Source: Sphingobacteriales bacterium
GTDB lineage: Bacteria > Bacteroidota > Bacteroidia > Sphingobacteriales > Sphingobacteriaceae
Direction: 5' to 3'
NCBI GenBank assembly: GCA_947478655.1
Contig: CANJWU010000055.1
Location: 1-7,286, forward strand
DNA: 7,286 nucleotides
Shown here: piece after piece, positions 1-7,286 of the stretch
Layout: each line of letters begins with the position of its first letter
How positions within the stretch are numbered: position 1 is the first letter of the stretch
Translations under genes and position numbers: made by a program
The notes under the pieces: generated by a model
What the model saw: only the letters and a program-made list of their open reading frames with translations
The model's database searches: none
What the model was told of the DNA's origin: nothing

Positions 1-179
<179 letters not shown>

Positions 180-274
180 TTAAGCAATTTTGGCTCCGAT
201 TTTGGCCTGATTTTAGTAAATTATTGAATTCTTAAAATATACATCGATCAATGATTAATTAGTATTTTCGTTCG

Positions 275-1453
275 ATGAACAAACCAGAAACCAAAAAGAA
301 TAAAAAAATATTGCTGCTTCTATTTGCGGTTGTCATTGGATTGTCTTCTTTGGTTTATACAAATATTTTGGTAAAGCGTTTACAAATCGAAGAAAAACAA
401 AAAATTGAACTTCGTATCGAAGCCACCAAGCAATTAATCAAAGCAACAGATGGCGAGTTTATTGTTTTCCTTTTTGAAAACATTATTAACAATAATGATA
501 TGGCAACCATTATTGCCGATTCTAATAATGTTGTTTTACATAGTAGAGGTTTAGATACGACCAAAACATTTGACGCTACGAACGAACCCAACAAGCAATT
601 CGACCCAAATTATTTTCAAGCGCAATTAGCCATCATGAAACAACAACATGATCCGATAATTTATGAAGTAATTCCTGGAGAAAAACAGTTTATTTATTAT
701 AAAGATTCTTCTATTTTGATGCAGTTGAAAATTTATCCTTATATACAACTTGCTATAATTGCTGTATTTTTATTTGTTTCTTATTTGGCTTTTAGTGCTA
801 GTCGAAAATCGGAGCAAAACCGCGTATGGGTTGGTTTAGCTAAAGAAACCGCTCATCAACTTGGTACTCCTATTTCTTCGTTATTGGCTTGGATAGAACA
901 TTTAAGATTAAAAATTTCGACCCAAGAAATTAGCATCGTTGACGAAATAGAAAACGATGTAAAAAAACTAGAAATAGTGGCCGATCGTTTTTCAAAAATT
1001 GGATCTATTCCTGTACTGAAATCAGAAAATGTTTATGATATACTCGAAAGAAATATAACCTATATTAAAAAACGGACCAGCGAAAAAATTACTTTTGAAA
1101 TAAATGGGGACCATGCTATTTGTGCGCAAGTAAATGCTTCGTTATTTGATTGGGTAATTGAAAATTTGTGCAACAATGCAATTAATGCAATTGGCATACA
1201 AGGCGCTATTAAGCTTTCCGTTTCTCAACAAAAGAATAAAGTGTTTATCGATATTTCGGATACGGGTGCTGGCATTCCTAAATCAAAATTTGAAACTGTT
1301 TTTGAACCAGGCTATACTACCCGAAAAAGAGGATGGGGCTTAGGACTATCGCTAGCAAAGCGAATCATCGAAAACTACCACAATGGCCAAATTGCCGTAA
1401 AAGAATCTGTACTTGGAAAAGGCAGTACTTTTAGAATTACGCTATATGCTTAA
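275..1453 (+). CDS. Membrane-bound sensor histidine kinase (orphan, no HAMP seen)
   Basis: This 392-residue protein should sense an extracytoplasmic signal, autophosphorylate on His and pass the phosphate to an unlinked response regulator. Visible in order: a basic N-terminus, a transmembrane helix at about 11-32, a roughly 120-residue periplasmic region (about 33-153), a second helix at about 153-175, then the H-box AHQLGTP with the probable phospho-acceptor His194. The ATPase domain has the N-box (N297, N301 in ENLCNNAINAI), the D-box DTGAGIP (D329), the F-box FEPGYTTR, the glycine motif GWGLGLSLAKR and GKGSTF (381-386). All key residues are present. Only about 18 residues separate the second helix from the H-box, too few for a normal HAMP domain. 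An in-frame TAG at 260-262 leaves ATG 275 as the only sensible N-terminal start. The 3' end overlaps the peptidase gene. The ligand cannot be predicted. Confidence 0.93.
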   Translation: MNKPETKKNKKILLLLFAVVIGLSSLVYTNILVKRLQIEEKQKIELRIEATKQLIKATDGEFIVFLFENIINNNDMATIIADSNNVVLHSRGLDTTKTFDATNEPNKQFDPNYFQAQLAIMKQQHDPIIYEVIPGEKQFIYYKDSSILMQLKIYPYIQLAIIAVFLFVSYLAFSASRKSEQNRVWVGLAKETAHQLGTPISSLLAWIEHLRLKISTQEISIVDEIENDVKKLEIVADRFSKIGSIPVLKSENVYDILERNITYIKKRTSEKITFEINGDHAICAQVNASLFDWVIENLCNNAINAIGIQGAIKLSVSQQKNKVFIDISDTGAGIPKSKFETVFEPGYTTRKRGWGLGLSLAKRIIENYHNGQIAVKESVLGKGSTFRITLYA

Positions 1454-3338
1454 AAGACTTTTATTTTTAATGCTTATTATCTTTTTTTCGGCGCAAATTT
1501 TAGCGCAAGAAAATAAAGCAAAAGCACTCAGCCCGATAGCATACTTTGATAGTAGTCGTATTAATTTAACCTACCTACATGCGGATTGGCAAATTGATCC
1601 TAAAGTAAATTATATTAAGGGGGAGATTACCTACTACTTTCAAACTAGCCAAGTCACTAACAAACTTTATTTTTCGCTTGCCAAAAATTTAAGTATTGAC
1701 ACCATTTTATACCATCAAAATAGTGTGGCTTATTCGCATGATTACTTAAATAAATTACAAATATTTTTACCTAATGCAATTGATGCACATCAAATAGATT
1801 CCATTACCATTCGATACCATGGCACTCCATCTCGATCTGGATTTGGCGCATTCACCCAAAGCGATCATGGCTATGGCCCAGTTATTTGGACTCTTTCGGA
1901 ACCTTTTGGTTCGATGGAGTGGTGGCCTTCTAAATTAAGTTTAGACGATAAAATTGACTCTGTAGATATTTTTATCCATACCCCTAAACCTTATTTGGCT
2001 GCAGCAAATGGTTTACTAGTTGCTACCGAATCGATTGAAAATGATTTTATTTATCATTGGAAACACCGCTATCCAATTACCAGTTATTTAGTGGCATTTG
2101 CTGTAAGTAATTATGAACAATATACCGACACTGCAGATTTAATAAATGGACCATTACCTATTTTAAATTATGTGTATCCACAAAATTTAAGCAATGCCAA
2201 ATTGCAAACCAAAGCAGTGATTCCAATTTTAAAATTGTATGAAAAATTGGTTGGTCCTTATCCCTTTGCAAAAGAAAAATATGGTCATGCACAATGTGGT
2301 TTTTCTGGCGGCATGGAACACCAAACCATGAGCTTTATGGGTAATTTTAACAGAGGATTAATTGCACACGAATTAGCGCACCAATGGTTTGGCGATATGG
2401 TGACTTGCGCTGGCTGGGAAGATATATGGCTAAACGAAGGTTTTGCGACTTATTTTGCAGCATTAATCAACGATTTTGGCGTAGACCCCGCAACTTGGAA
2501 TTTATTTAAAACAAGCACCATTAGTTATGTAACCGATGTAAGTGATGGATCGGTAAAAGTGCGCGACACCAATAATGTCTCTACTATATTTAACGAAAGA
2601 TTATCTTATAAAAAAGGCTCTTATTTATTACATATGTTAAGGGGCATTATGGGAGATTCTCTTTTCTTTTTGGGTTTAAGAAATTATTTGAATGATCAAA
2701 ACTTGCAACATGATTATGCAAGCACCAATAGTTTAGCGTACCATTTATCGGCTGTTGCAGGAAAAGATTTGCAATGGTTTTTTGATGATTGGTTTATTGG
2801 CGAAGGTTATCCGAACTATGAGATACTTTGGAGAAACGAAGCAAATAACCAAGTGGTAATTACCATCAAACAAAAAAGTACTGCGGCAGCCGTTTCGTTT
2901 TTTGAAATGCCCATCGAAATACAACTATCGAATAGTACAAAAGATACCTTAGTAAGGGTAGACCATTTATTTTCAGGACAAGACTTTGTACTTCAATTAA
3001 ATTTTGCGCCTGATAAATTAGATTTCGACCCGAATCGCTGGATACTAGCAAAATCAAAGGTTTCGAACGTAGCAGATGTTTCGAATTTAGGAAAGATCAG
3101 TTTGCAAATTCGACCTAATCCTGCTTCAGAAAACATCGATTTAGTATTTTCTAAAGCCATTTCTTTGAATGAATTAAAAATCATTAACACGCAAGGAGAA
3201 ACTATAAAAACGATTAGCTACAGCGGCAACTTTACCATTAGTGAAAAACTATACATTGGCGATTTGCCCGCAGGATATTATCTGGTTCGAATAAAAACAG
3301 ATAAGGAAATTTTAAACAATAGCTTAATTAAATTTTAA
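1446..3338 (+). CDS. Secreted M1-family zinc aminopeptidase with T9SS sorting domain
   Basis: This 630-residue protein is a gluzincin peptidase expected to trim peptides at the cell surface or outside the cell. I chose ATG 1446 because it starts a clean signal peptide (MLKRLLFLMLIIFFSAQILA, then Q); the upstream in-frame ATG at 1413 would put a charged 11-residue lead before it. An M1 N-terminal beta domain (about 30-230) precedes the substrate motif GGMEH (288-292), the zinc site HELAH (His308, Glu309, His312) with the third ligand Glu331 in WLNEGFATY, and the probable catalytic Tyr388 in SYKKG. Spacing fits HEXXH-x18-E, so it should be active. Residues from about 550 form a type A T9SS tail: PNP at 557-559, LPAGYYLVRI near 607, ending SLIKF. 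The usual GxMEN motif has His in place of Asn. The start overlaps the kinase stop by 8 bp. Exact peptide preference is unknown. Confidence 0.93.
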   Translation: MLKRLLFLMLIIFFSAQILAQENKAKALSPIAYFDSSRINLTYLHADWQIDPKVNYIKGEITYYFQTSQVTNKLYFSLAKNLSIDTILYHQNSVAYSHDYLNKLQIFLPNAIDAHQIDSITIRYHGTPSRSGFGAFTQSDHGYGPVIWTLSEPFGSMEWWPSKLSLDDKIDSVDIFIHTPKPYLAAANGLLVATESIENDFIYHWKHRYPITSYLVAFAVSNYEQYTDTADLINGPLPILNYVYPQNLSNAKLQTKAVIPILKLYEKLVGPYPFAKEKYGHAQCGFSGGMEHQTMSFMGNFNRGLIAHELAHQWFGDMVTCAGWEDIWLNEGFATYFAALINDFGVDPATWNLFKTSTISYVTDVSDGSVKVRDTNNVSTIFNERLSYKKGSYLLHMLRGIMGDSLFFLGLRNYLNDQNLQHDYASTNSLAYHLSAVAGKDLQWFFDDWFIGEGYPNYEILWRNEANNQVVITIKQKSTAAAVSFFEMPIEIQLSNSTKDTLVRVDHLFSGQDFVLQLNFAPDKLDFDPNRWILAKSKVSNVADVSNLGKISLQIRPNPASENIDLVFSKAISLNELKIINTQGETIKTISYSGNFTISEKLYIGDLPAGYYLVRIKTDKEILNNSLIKF

Positions 3339-3382
3339 CATAAAAAAAGCCCGAATGTTGTTCGGGCTTTTTTTATGTTAAA
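3334..3382. terminator. Bidirectional intrinsic terminator, 22-bp perfect stem
   Basis: Bases 3334-3355 are perfectly complementary to 3361-3382, with a 5-nt loop TGTTG. The core GCCCGAA/TTCGGGC is flanked by seven A on one side and seven T on the other, so on either strand the GC-rich hairpin is followed by a U-run. It lies between two convergent genes and should stop transcription of both. The left arm includes the TAA stop codon of the peptidase gene (3336-3338); the right arm ends 8 nt from the stop of the opposing gene. Confidence 0.93.
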
Positions 3383-3390
3383 CTAATTTT

Positions 3391-5940
3391 TTATTTAATC
3401 ACAAATTTACTGCTGCTTGTTTTATCTCCGCTTATTGCCTGAATAAAATAGACCCCTTTGGCTAAATGTGTTAAATCTAATTGTTCGCGGTGCTGATTAG
3501 TCGGCTCGTTATTTTCTAATTCAAATACTACTTTACCTAATTGGTCTACTACTTTTAGTTGCAATGCCGTAGGATTTTCTGTAGCAAGCATTACATTTAA
3601 AATACCCGAACTTGGATTAGGAGTTACCTTAAATACTTTAACCTGCGTCGAAATTCCTGCCAATGCGGTTACTTCAATTGTTCTAGTTGCTGTATTTGAA
3701 CAACCCGCAGTATCTGTATAAGTATAGGTAATATTAAAAATACCTACGCCACTTACCGCCGGATCAAAGATGCCATTACTCACACCAGTTCCAGTATAAA
3801 CGCCACCTGCAGGCAAGCCGCCATATAATGCAACAGGTCTTCCGCTAGGGTTAACAGGCATTAAACTATCTAGTGTGACAACCGGTAAAGGTTTAAATCT
3901 AATTTTAAAAGTATCGGTTGTTGCGGTACACAATCCATTTGACGCTAGAATAGTACAATAATAATCTCCTGCGGTCAAAACGGTAATGCTTCTAGAAGTT
4001 GCGCCTGTATTCCAAGCATAAGTTGCCGATGCTTGAGATGCGGTAATGGTTACCGTTTTTCCTACGCATAAATTATTTGCACTGACAATGCCCGTTGTTT
4101 TTGGCAACACATTGACAATTACATAACCATCTTTATCTTGCACTTTACCGTCTACGGTTAAGGTAACTTTGAATCTTCCATTTGTAGCATAAGTAACTGT
4201 TGGGCTAGCAGCGTTAGAAGTTGCAGGCGTTCCACCTGCAAATGTCCATAAAATATTACTGCCCGTAAAATTAGATGTATTGGTAAATGTAATTGATTCG
4301 CCTGCGCATACTACTTTTTTATCTGAAGTAAAATCTGCAGTAATTGCATTTGGTTTTACTTGCGCCCACCAAGTTGCCCAAGTATTTGAAGTGTAACCTG
4401 CGTATTCTTGCACAGTCCAAAAGGTTGAATCATTTTGAGGATCTACAACTGTATTGGTATAATCTCCCCAACGATTTCTGGTTCCACCAAAATCTTTAAA
4501 ATAAATATTTTCGCCACCTTTAAAAATATATTCATCACGCATCGTATTGATTGGATCTGCAGCCGCTCTAAAAGAATAAGCGCCACTTGCATATTGTAAA
4601 GGAGAAAAACTAGCATAACCAATTAACATATCATTTGCTTTGTTAACCGCAATACTTGGAAAAGCATAAAACTTTTTACCAGTTGCATCATCTATTCTGC
4701 CTCTTTGTACAACTGCTCCAGTTGAATCGAATTGCCACCATTGCACACTTGATCTTGTTGCGCCTGTTGCTGGCAGGTATACACTATGCACTGCATATAT
4801 TTTTCCATCTCTAACCACTACTTGTCTCATGCGATGATCATTTGCAGCGATGGTTTTAATGGTGCCTAACTGTGGCGCAAAATTAGTATTGTTATTTCCG
4901 GTACTCGCCCAAGTATTTGGCGTAGTAATCACTGTTTCGTTTGACAAAACTTCTGCGCCTACTGGACCTGTAATTGTTCTCATACCTAATACACCATTCC
5001 CTCCACTACTTCCAGAAGAAACCCTGAAAGTATACATTTTCCCAATTGATCTATCGTAATGAATAGAAGGACATGCAATAGCAGTTGCTTCGTTAGTAAT
5101 ATCAAATCTTTTAAACAAGCCTGTTCCGCCGGCATATAAATCTGCTTTATTCCACACATAAATTTGATGCGAGGTACCCGAATTATTTGGCATGGCAAAT
5201 AAATTCATTTGCACAACAATCCATTTATCGTTAAAACCAATACTTGGATAATCTACCCATTTTTTATTCGTAGAATCTACATCGACTCTGTATAAGTGCC
5301 AACCTGCAGTAGGGTCGCCAGTATTAGAGATGGCTAATAAAGTACTTGAGTTTACCGTTTGTGCATTACACGATGCAACCATCATCCATCTATTGGCTTC
5401 GTGATCGTATAAAACTTTTGGATCATAACAACCCGAAGCAGAACCTACGGGCGCCCAAAAAGCATCTAAGGTAACCGTGCTAATTGTTAGCCCATTTCTG
5501 TCAGAAATTCTCACTTGCGTATTGAGTGTTGTCATCACATGTGTTAGCCCAACTGTTCCATTCACATCTGGAGGAATAGAAGTATTGTTGTCGCTGATAC
5601 CTGCAAAATTTGAAATAGGAGATGGCGAAGGGTTTGGCACTGCAACGCTTTTTGAAAAGTTTTGAGTGATACCAAATGGATCGACATGTACTGTTTTGTT
5701 TTTACGGTTTATATCCATTTCTGGAATCTCGCGCGCTTTGCGATTGCCAATAAATTGAATCGGCTTAGTCGCAGTTTTATTATACGCATTGACCAAAGCA
5801 ATGGCTTTAAAATTAATTGTTGCCTGCTCGGTTGCATGGCCATTTGTTGAAGTAACTACGCTTTCCGATTGCGCATTTACATGGATGCTGAACATGCATA
5901 GCGCTATGGCTAATACAATGTAAAATTTGCTGTTTTTCAT
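3391..5940 (-). CDS. Large secreted protein, propeller-like region plus PKD/Ig domains and T9SS sorting tail
   Basis: This 849-residue protein should be exported by Sec and then by T9SS to the surface or medium. I chose the ATG at 5940 because it begins a typical signal peptide, MKNSKFYIVLAIALCMFSIH, followed by VNAQ; a start at 5991 would add 17 hydrophobic residues before it. Residues about 110-530 look like a beta-propeller seen in other secreted bacterial proteins: IPPDVNGTVG near 122-131, repeated strand-like segments, and RWGDYTN (490-496) followed by VDPQNDSTFWTVQEYA. A PKD domain covers about 531-612 (ADFTSDKKVVCAGESITFTN, then LWTFAGG and a VTLTV strand). Two further Ig-like segments fill about 615-758, each with a Cys pair or single Cys. 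A type A sorting domain closes it: PNP at 774-776, LAKGVYFIQA, ending SKFVIK. No catalytic site is recognisable. Adhesion or glycan binding is plausible but unproven. Confidence 0.88.
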   Translation of the reverse strand: MKNSKFYIVLAIALCMFSIHVNAQSESVVTSTNGHATEQATINFKAIALVNAYNKTATKPIQFIGNRKAREIPEMDINRKNKTVHVDPFGITQNFSKSVAVPNPSPSPISNFAGISDNNTSIPPDVNGTVGLTHVMTTLNTQVRISDRNGLTISTVTLDAFWAPVGSASGCYDPKVLYDHEANRWMMVASCNAQTVNSSTLLAISNTGDPTAGWHLYRVDVDSTNKKWVDYPSIGFNDKWIVVQMNLFAMPNNSGTSHQIYVWNKADLYAGGTGLFKRFDITNEATAIACPSIHYDRSIGKMYTFRVSSGSSGGNGVLGMRTITGPVGAEVLSNETVITTPNTWASTGNNNTNFAPQLGTIKTIAANDHRMRQVVVRDGKIYAVHSVYLPATGATRSSVQWWQFDSTGAVVQRGRIDDATGKKFYAFPSIAVNKANDMLIGYASFSPLQYASGAYSFRAAADPINTMRDEYIFKGGENIYFKDFGGTRNRWGDYTNTVVDPQNDSTFWTVQEYAGYTSNTWATWWAQVKPNAITADFTSDKKVVCAGESITFTNTSNFTGSNILWTFAGGTPATSNAASPTVTYATNGRFKVTLTVDGKVQDKDGYVIVNVLPKTTGIVSANNLCVGKTVTITASQASATYAWNTGATSRSITVLTAGDYYCTILASNGLCTATTDTFKIRFKPLPVVTLDSLMPVNPSGRPVALYGGLPAGGVYTGTGVSNGIFDPAVSGVGIFNITYTYTDTAGCSNTATRTIEVTALAGISTQVKVFKVTPNPSSGILNVMLATENPTALQLKVVDQLGKVVFELENNEPTNQHREQLDLTHLAKGVYFIQAISGDKTSSSKFVIK

Positions 5941-5963
5941 TAAAATTGAATTAATATTTAAAG

Positions 5964-5971
5964 TAAATATA
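5964..5971 (-). promoter_or_regulatory. Candidate -7 element for the 849-residue secreted protein
   Basis: On the minus strand this reads TATATTTA, one mismatch (last base) from TAnnTTTG. It lies 23 nt before the ATG at 5940, a normal distance for a short leader. I could not find a clear TTG-type -33 partner in the right place, so this is tentative. Confidence 0.3.
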
Positions 5972-6026
5972 ATGATAAAAGATAAAAGCACGCATAAGGT
6001 TTAGCTGCTTATTTTAGCAATTTTAT

Positions 6027-6034
6027 TACTTTAG
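6027..6034 (+). promoter_or_regulatory. Candidate -7 element for the DUF4403-like lipoprotein gene
   Basis: TACTTTAG differs from TAnnTTTG in one base and sits 20 nt before the ATG at 6055. A TTTAGC about 21 nt upstream (6000-6005) could act as a poor -33 element. A second similar sequence, TATTTTAG at 6010-6017, is an alternative. Inference from motif similarity only. Confidence 0.3.
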
Positions 6035-6054
6035 CAGAAATTGCCAATAACAAA

Positions 6055-7286
6055 ATGAAAAAACTGACTTTTAGTCTTCTCCTACTTGCATTTGCTTCTC
6101 TTTTAAATAGTTGTGGTACCCAAAAAACGGTGGCCATTAAACCAGATTTAGGCATTGCGAAAAAGAATACCATACCCCTTTCCACGATCAATTTACCCAT
6201 AAGTCTGAACTGCTTAAGCTTGGAAAACAATATCAACAAACAGTTTACAGGTATTTTATATAATGACGAAAGTTTTGAAAACAACAACAACGATAATTTA
6301 ATCGTAAAGATTACTAAAATAGCAGACTTTAAAATTAGTGGCAAAGGCGATAAAATTTCGATTACTGCACCCATCGAAATTTATGTGAAAGGCCGCTTGA
6401 AAAAAGATTTCTTTAGCCTATTCGATCAAACAGTTGGTGTAGACCAATCTAAAGAAGCCACTTTTAAAATCAATTTAACCATCAATAGCAAAATTGGCAT
6501 TAACGCAAATTGGGATGTGCAGATTAGTTCGGAAACCGATTTTCAATGGCTCGAAAAACCCTTTCTATCTTTAGGCTTAATTAAAATTCCAATTGGTGCG
6601 GTAATAGAAACGGCGCTAAATTTAAAAACAAAAGAAATAAATGAGAAGTTAGACGCGGAAGTAAGTAAACTATTAAAAATAAAACCTACTGTTGAAAAAT
6701 ATTGGAATGAATTTCAACAAGCGCAATTAATTAATGAAACCTATAAAAGCTATTTAGTTATTTCACCAGAATCTATTTCGGCATCAAAAATTATTTGTGA
6801 TGGAAAATCTATTTACTTTTACATGGGCATAAGGGCTGAAATAGCTGTCGTTTCAGGAGAAAAGCCAATCATTACGAGCTATAAAAAACTACCCAATTTA
6901 ACGCAACAACAAAAGTACGACAGCAGTTTTGCTATTTATTGTAAAGCGACGATCGACTACACGCAGGCCAGCATATTAGCGAACAACGCATTAGCCGGTA
7001 AAACATTTACTTACGAAAACGGCAAACAAATTATTACCATCAATCAAATGACCATTTTTAATAATGGCGATAGGGTTGCCGCTAAAATAAATTTAAACGC
7101 AGCAGTTACCAAAGGGCTATTCACCAAAAAAATTAATGCAGAGGTATACGCACTTGGTGTACCTATCTACGACAAAATAAATCAATCATTAAAAATCACC
7201 AATTTTGATTTCGATATTAAAAGTAAGAACGCCTTGGTTGGTGCGGCAGCATTTCTTTTTAAAGGCTCTTTTAAAAATCAGATTGA
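6055..7286 (+). CDS. DUF4403-like envelope lipoprotein (3' end outside window)
   Basis: An open frame starts at ATG 6055 and stays open to the window edge: 410 codons plus 2 nt, so the C-terminus is missing. The N-terminus is a lipoprotein signal: KK, a hydrophobic stretch, then LNSC with Cys20 as the likely lipidated residue. The body resembles Bacteroidota DUF4403 proteins by recall of the family pattern: STINLPISL (43-51), an early NKQFTGILYND stretch, a central amphipathic segment IPIGAVIETALNL with INEKLDAEVSKLL (178-207), then VEKYWNEFQQ (213-222), and a late GVPIYDKINQSLKITN (368-383). The function of the family is not established. After Cys20 come GTQK rather than an acidic run, which does not suggest surface export, so anchoring on the periplasmic side is my guess. 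Family assignment needs a profile search. It is divergent from the T9SS protein gene. Confidence 0.78.
   Translation, partial: MKKLTFSLLLLAFASLLNSCGTQKTVAIKPDLGIAKKNTIPLSTINLPISLNCLSLENNINKQFTGILYNDESFENNNNDNLIVKITKIADFKISGKGDKISITAPIEIYVKGRLKKDFFSLFDQTVGVDQSKEATFKINLTINSKIGINANWDVQISSETDFQWLEKPFLSLGLIKIPIGAVIETALNLKTKEINEKLDAEVSKLLKIKPTVEKYWNEFQQAQLINETYKSYLVISPESISASKIICDGKSIYFYMGIRAEIAVVSGEKPIITSYKKLPNLTQQQKYDSSFAIYCKATIDYTQASILANNALAGKTFTYENGKQIITINQMTIFNNGDRVAAKINLNAAVTKGLFTKKINAEVYALGVPIYDKINQSLKITNFDFDIKSKNALVGAAAFLFKGSFKNQI

Larger units (their letters stand above)
5941..6054. other. Divergent intergenic region, secreted protein / lipoprotein
   Basis: This 114-bp AT-rich spacer should contain the promoters of two divergent genes. 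It carries a near-consensus -7 element on each strand, listed separately, and three copies of TTTAGC (6000-6005, 6013-6018, 6030-6035). No ORF or stable hairpin stands out. Both start codons are preceded by A/T-rich sequence rather than a Shine-Dalgarno site, as is usual in Bacteroidota. Confidence 0.6.

Noticed and set aside
187..206. Direct repeat ATTTTGGC in the gltX/kinase spacer
   Set aside because: Only two 8-bp copies with no further extension; too short to separate from chance in AT-rich DNA.
263..270. TATTTTCG as the -7 element of the kinase gene
   Set aside because: It has a mismatch in the important TTTG part, has no TTG partner at the right distance and ends only 4 nt before the ATG, so it was not listed as a promoter.
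355..594. 79-codon minus-strand frame inside the kinase gene
   Set aside because: It is antisense to a clear histidine kinase, and I recognise no family in its translation.
1413..1445. Longer N-terminus for the M1 peptidase starting at ATG 1413
   Set aside because: It would add MEKAVLLELRY before a complete signal peptide and extend the overlap with the kinase to 41 bp; the ATG at 1446 gives a standard Sec signal.
4850..5850. Several short plus-strand and minus-strand frames of 62-70 codons
   Set aside because: They are antisense or out-of-frame shadows of the large secreted protein gene and show no signal, domain or start-site support.
5941..5991. Longer N-terminus for the 849-residue secreted protein starting at 5991
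   Set aside because: It adds a hydrophobic 17-residue lead before a complete signal peptide and would cover the likely promoter; the ATG at 5940 is a better start.
6009..6374. Open frame of 121 codons on the minus strand
   Set aside because: It lies antisense to the start of the DUF4403-like gene, has no family resemblance, and the plus-strand frame has a lipoprotein signal and continues much further.

Overview
The window reads as chromosomal DNA of a Bacteroidota bacterium, perhaps near Chitinophagales or Sphingobacteriales; the rank below phylum is a guess. Support comes from AT-rich sequence, start codons preceded by A/T-rich stretches without clear Shine-Dalgarno sites, an exact TAnnTTTG-type promoter element, two secreted proteins ending in type IX secretion system (T9SS) C-terminal sorting domains, a histidine kinase with the AHQLGTP type of H-box, and a DUF4403-like lipoprotein.

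Layout. Positions 1-137 (minus) hold the first 45 codons of glutamyl-tRNA synthetase (gltX), cut by the window edge. A 137-bp divergent intergenic region (138-274) carries a good -7 element for gltX and a small GC-rich palindrome. On the plus strand, a membrane sensor histidine kinase (275-1453) overlaps by 8 bp a secreted M1-family zinc aminopeptidase with a T9SS tail (1446-3338). A perfect 22-bp-stem hairpin (3334-3382) separates it from a convergent gene and should terminate transcription from both sides. The convergent minus-strand gene (3391-5940) encodes an 849-residue secreted protein with a propeller-like N-terminal half, a PKD domain, further Ig-like segments and a T9SS tail. A 114-bp divergent intergenic region (5941-6054) follows, then a plus-strand DUF4403-like lipoprotein gene (6055 onward) that runs off the window end.

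How the genes relate. The kinase and the peptidase are probably one transcription unit with translational coupling, and no response regulator is visible in the window. The two T9SS cargo proteins are expected at the cell surface or outside the cell; the lipoprotein is expected in the envelope. gltX is housekeeping and has no obvious link to the rest.

I found no mobile element, CRISPR array, tRNA, rRNA or clear defence system. Most of the window is ordinary Bacteroidota chromosome. The most interesting points are the coupling of an orphan kinase to an exported peptidase, and the uncharacterised propeller protein and DUF4403 lipoprotein.
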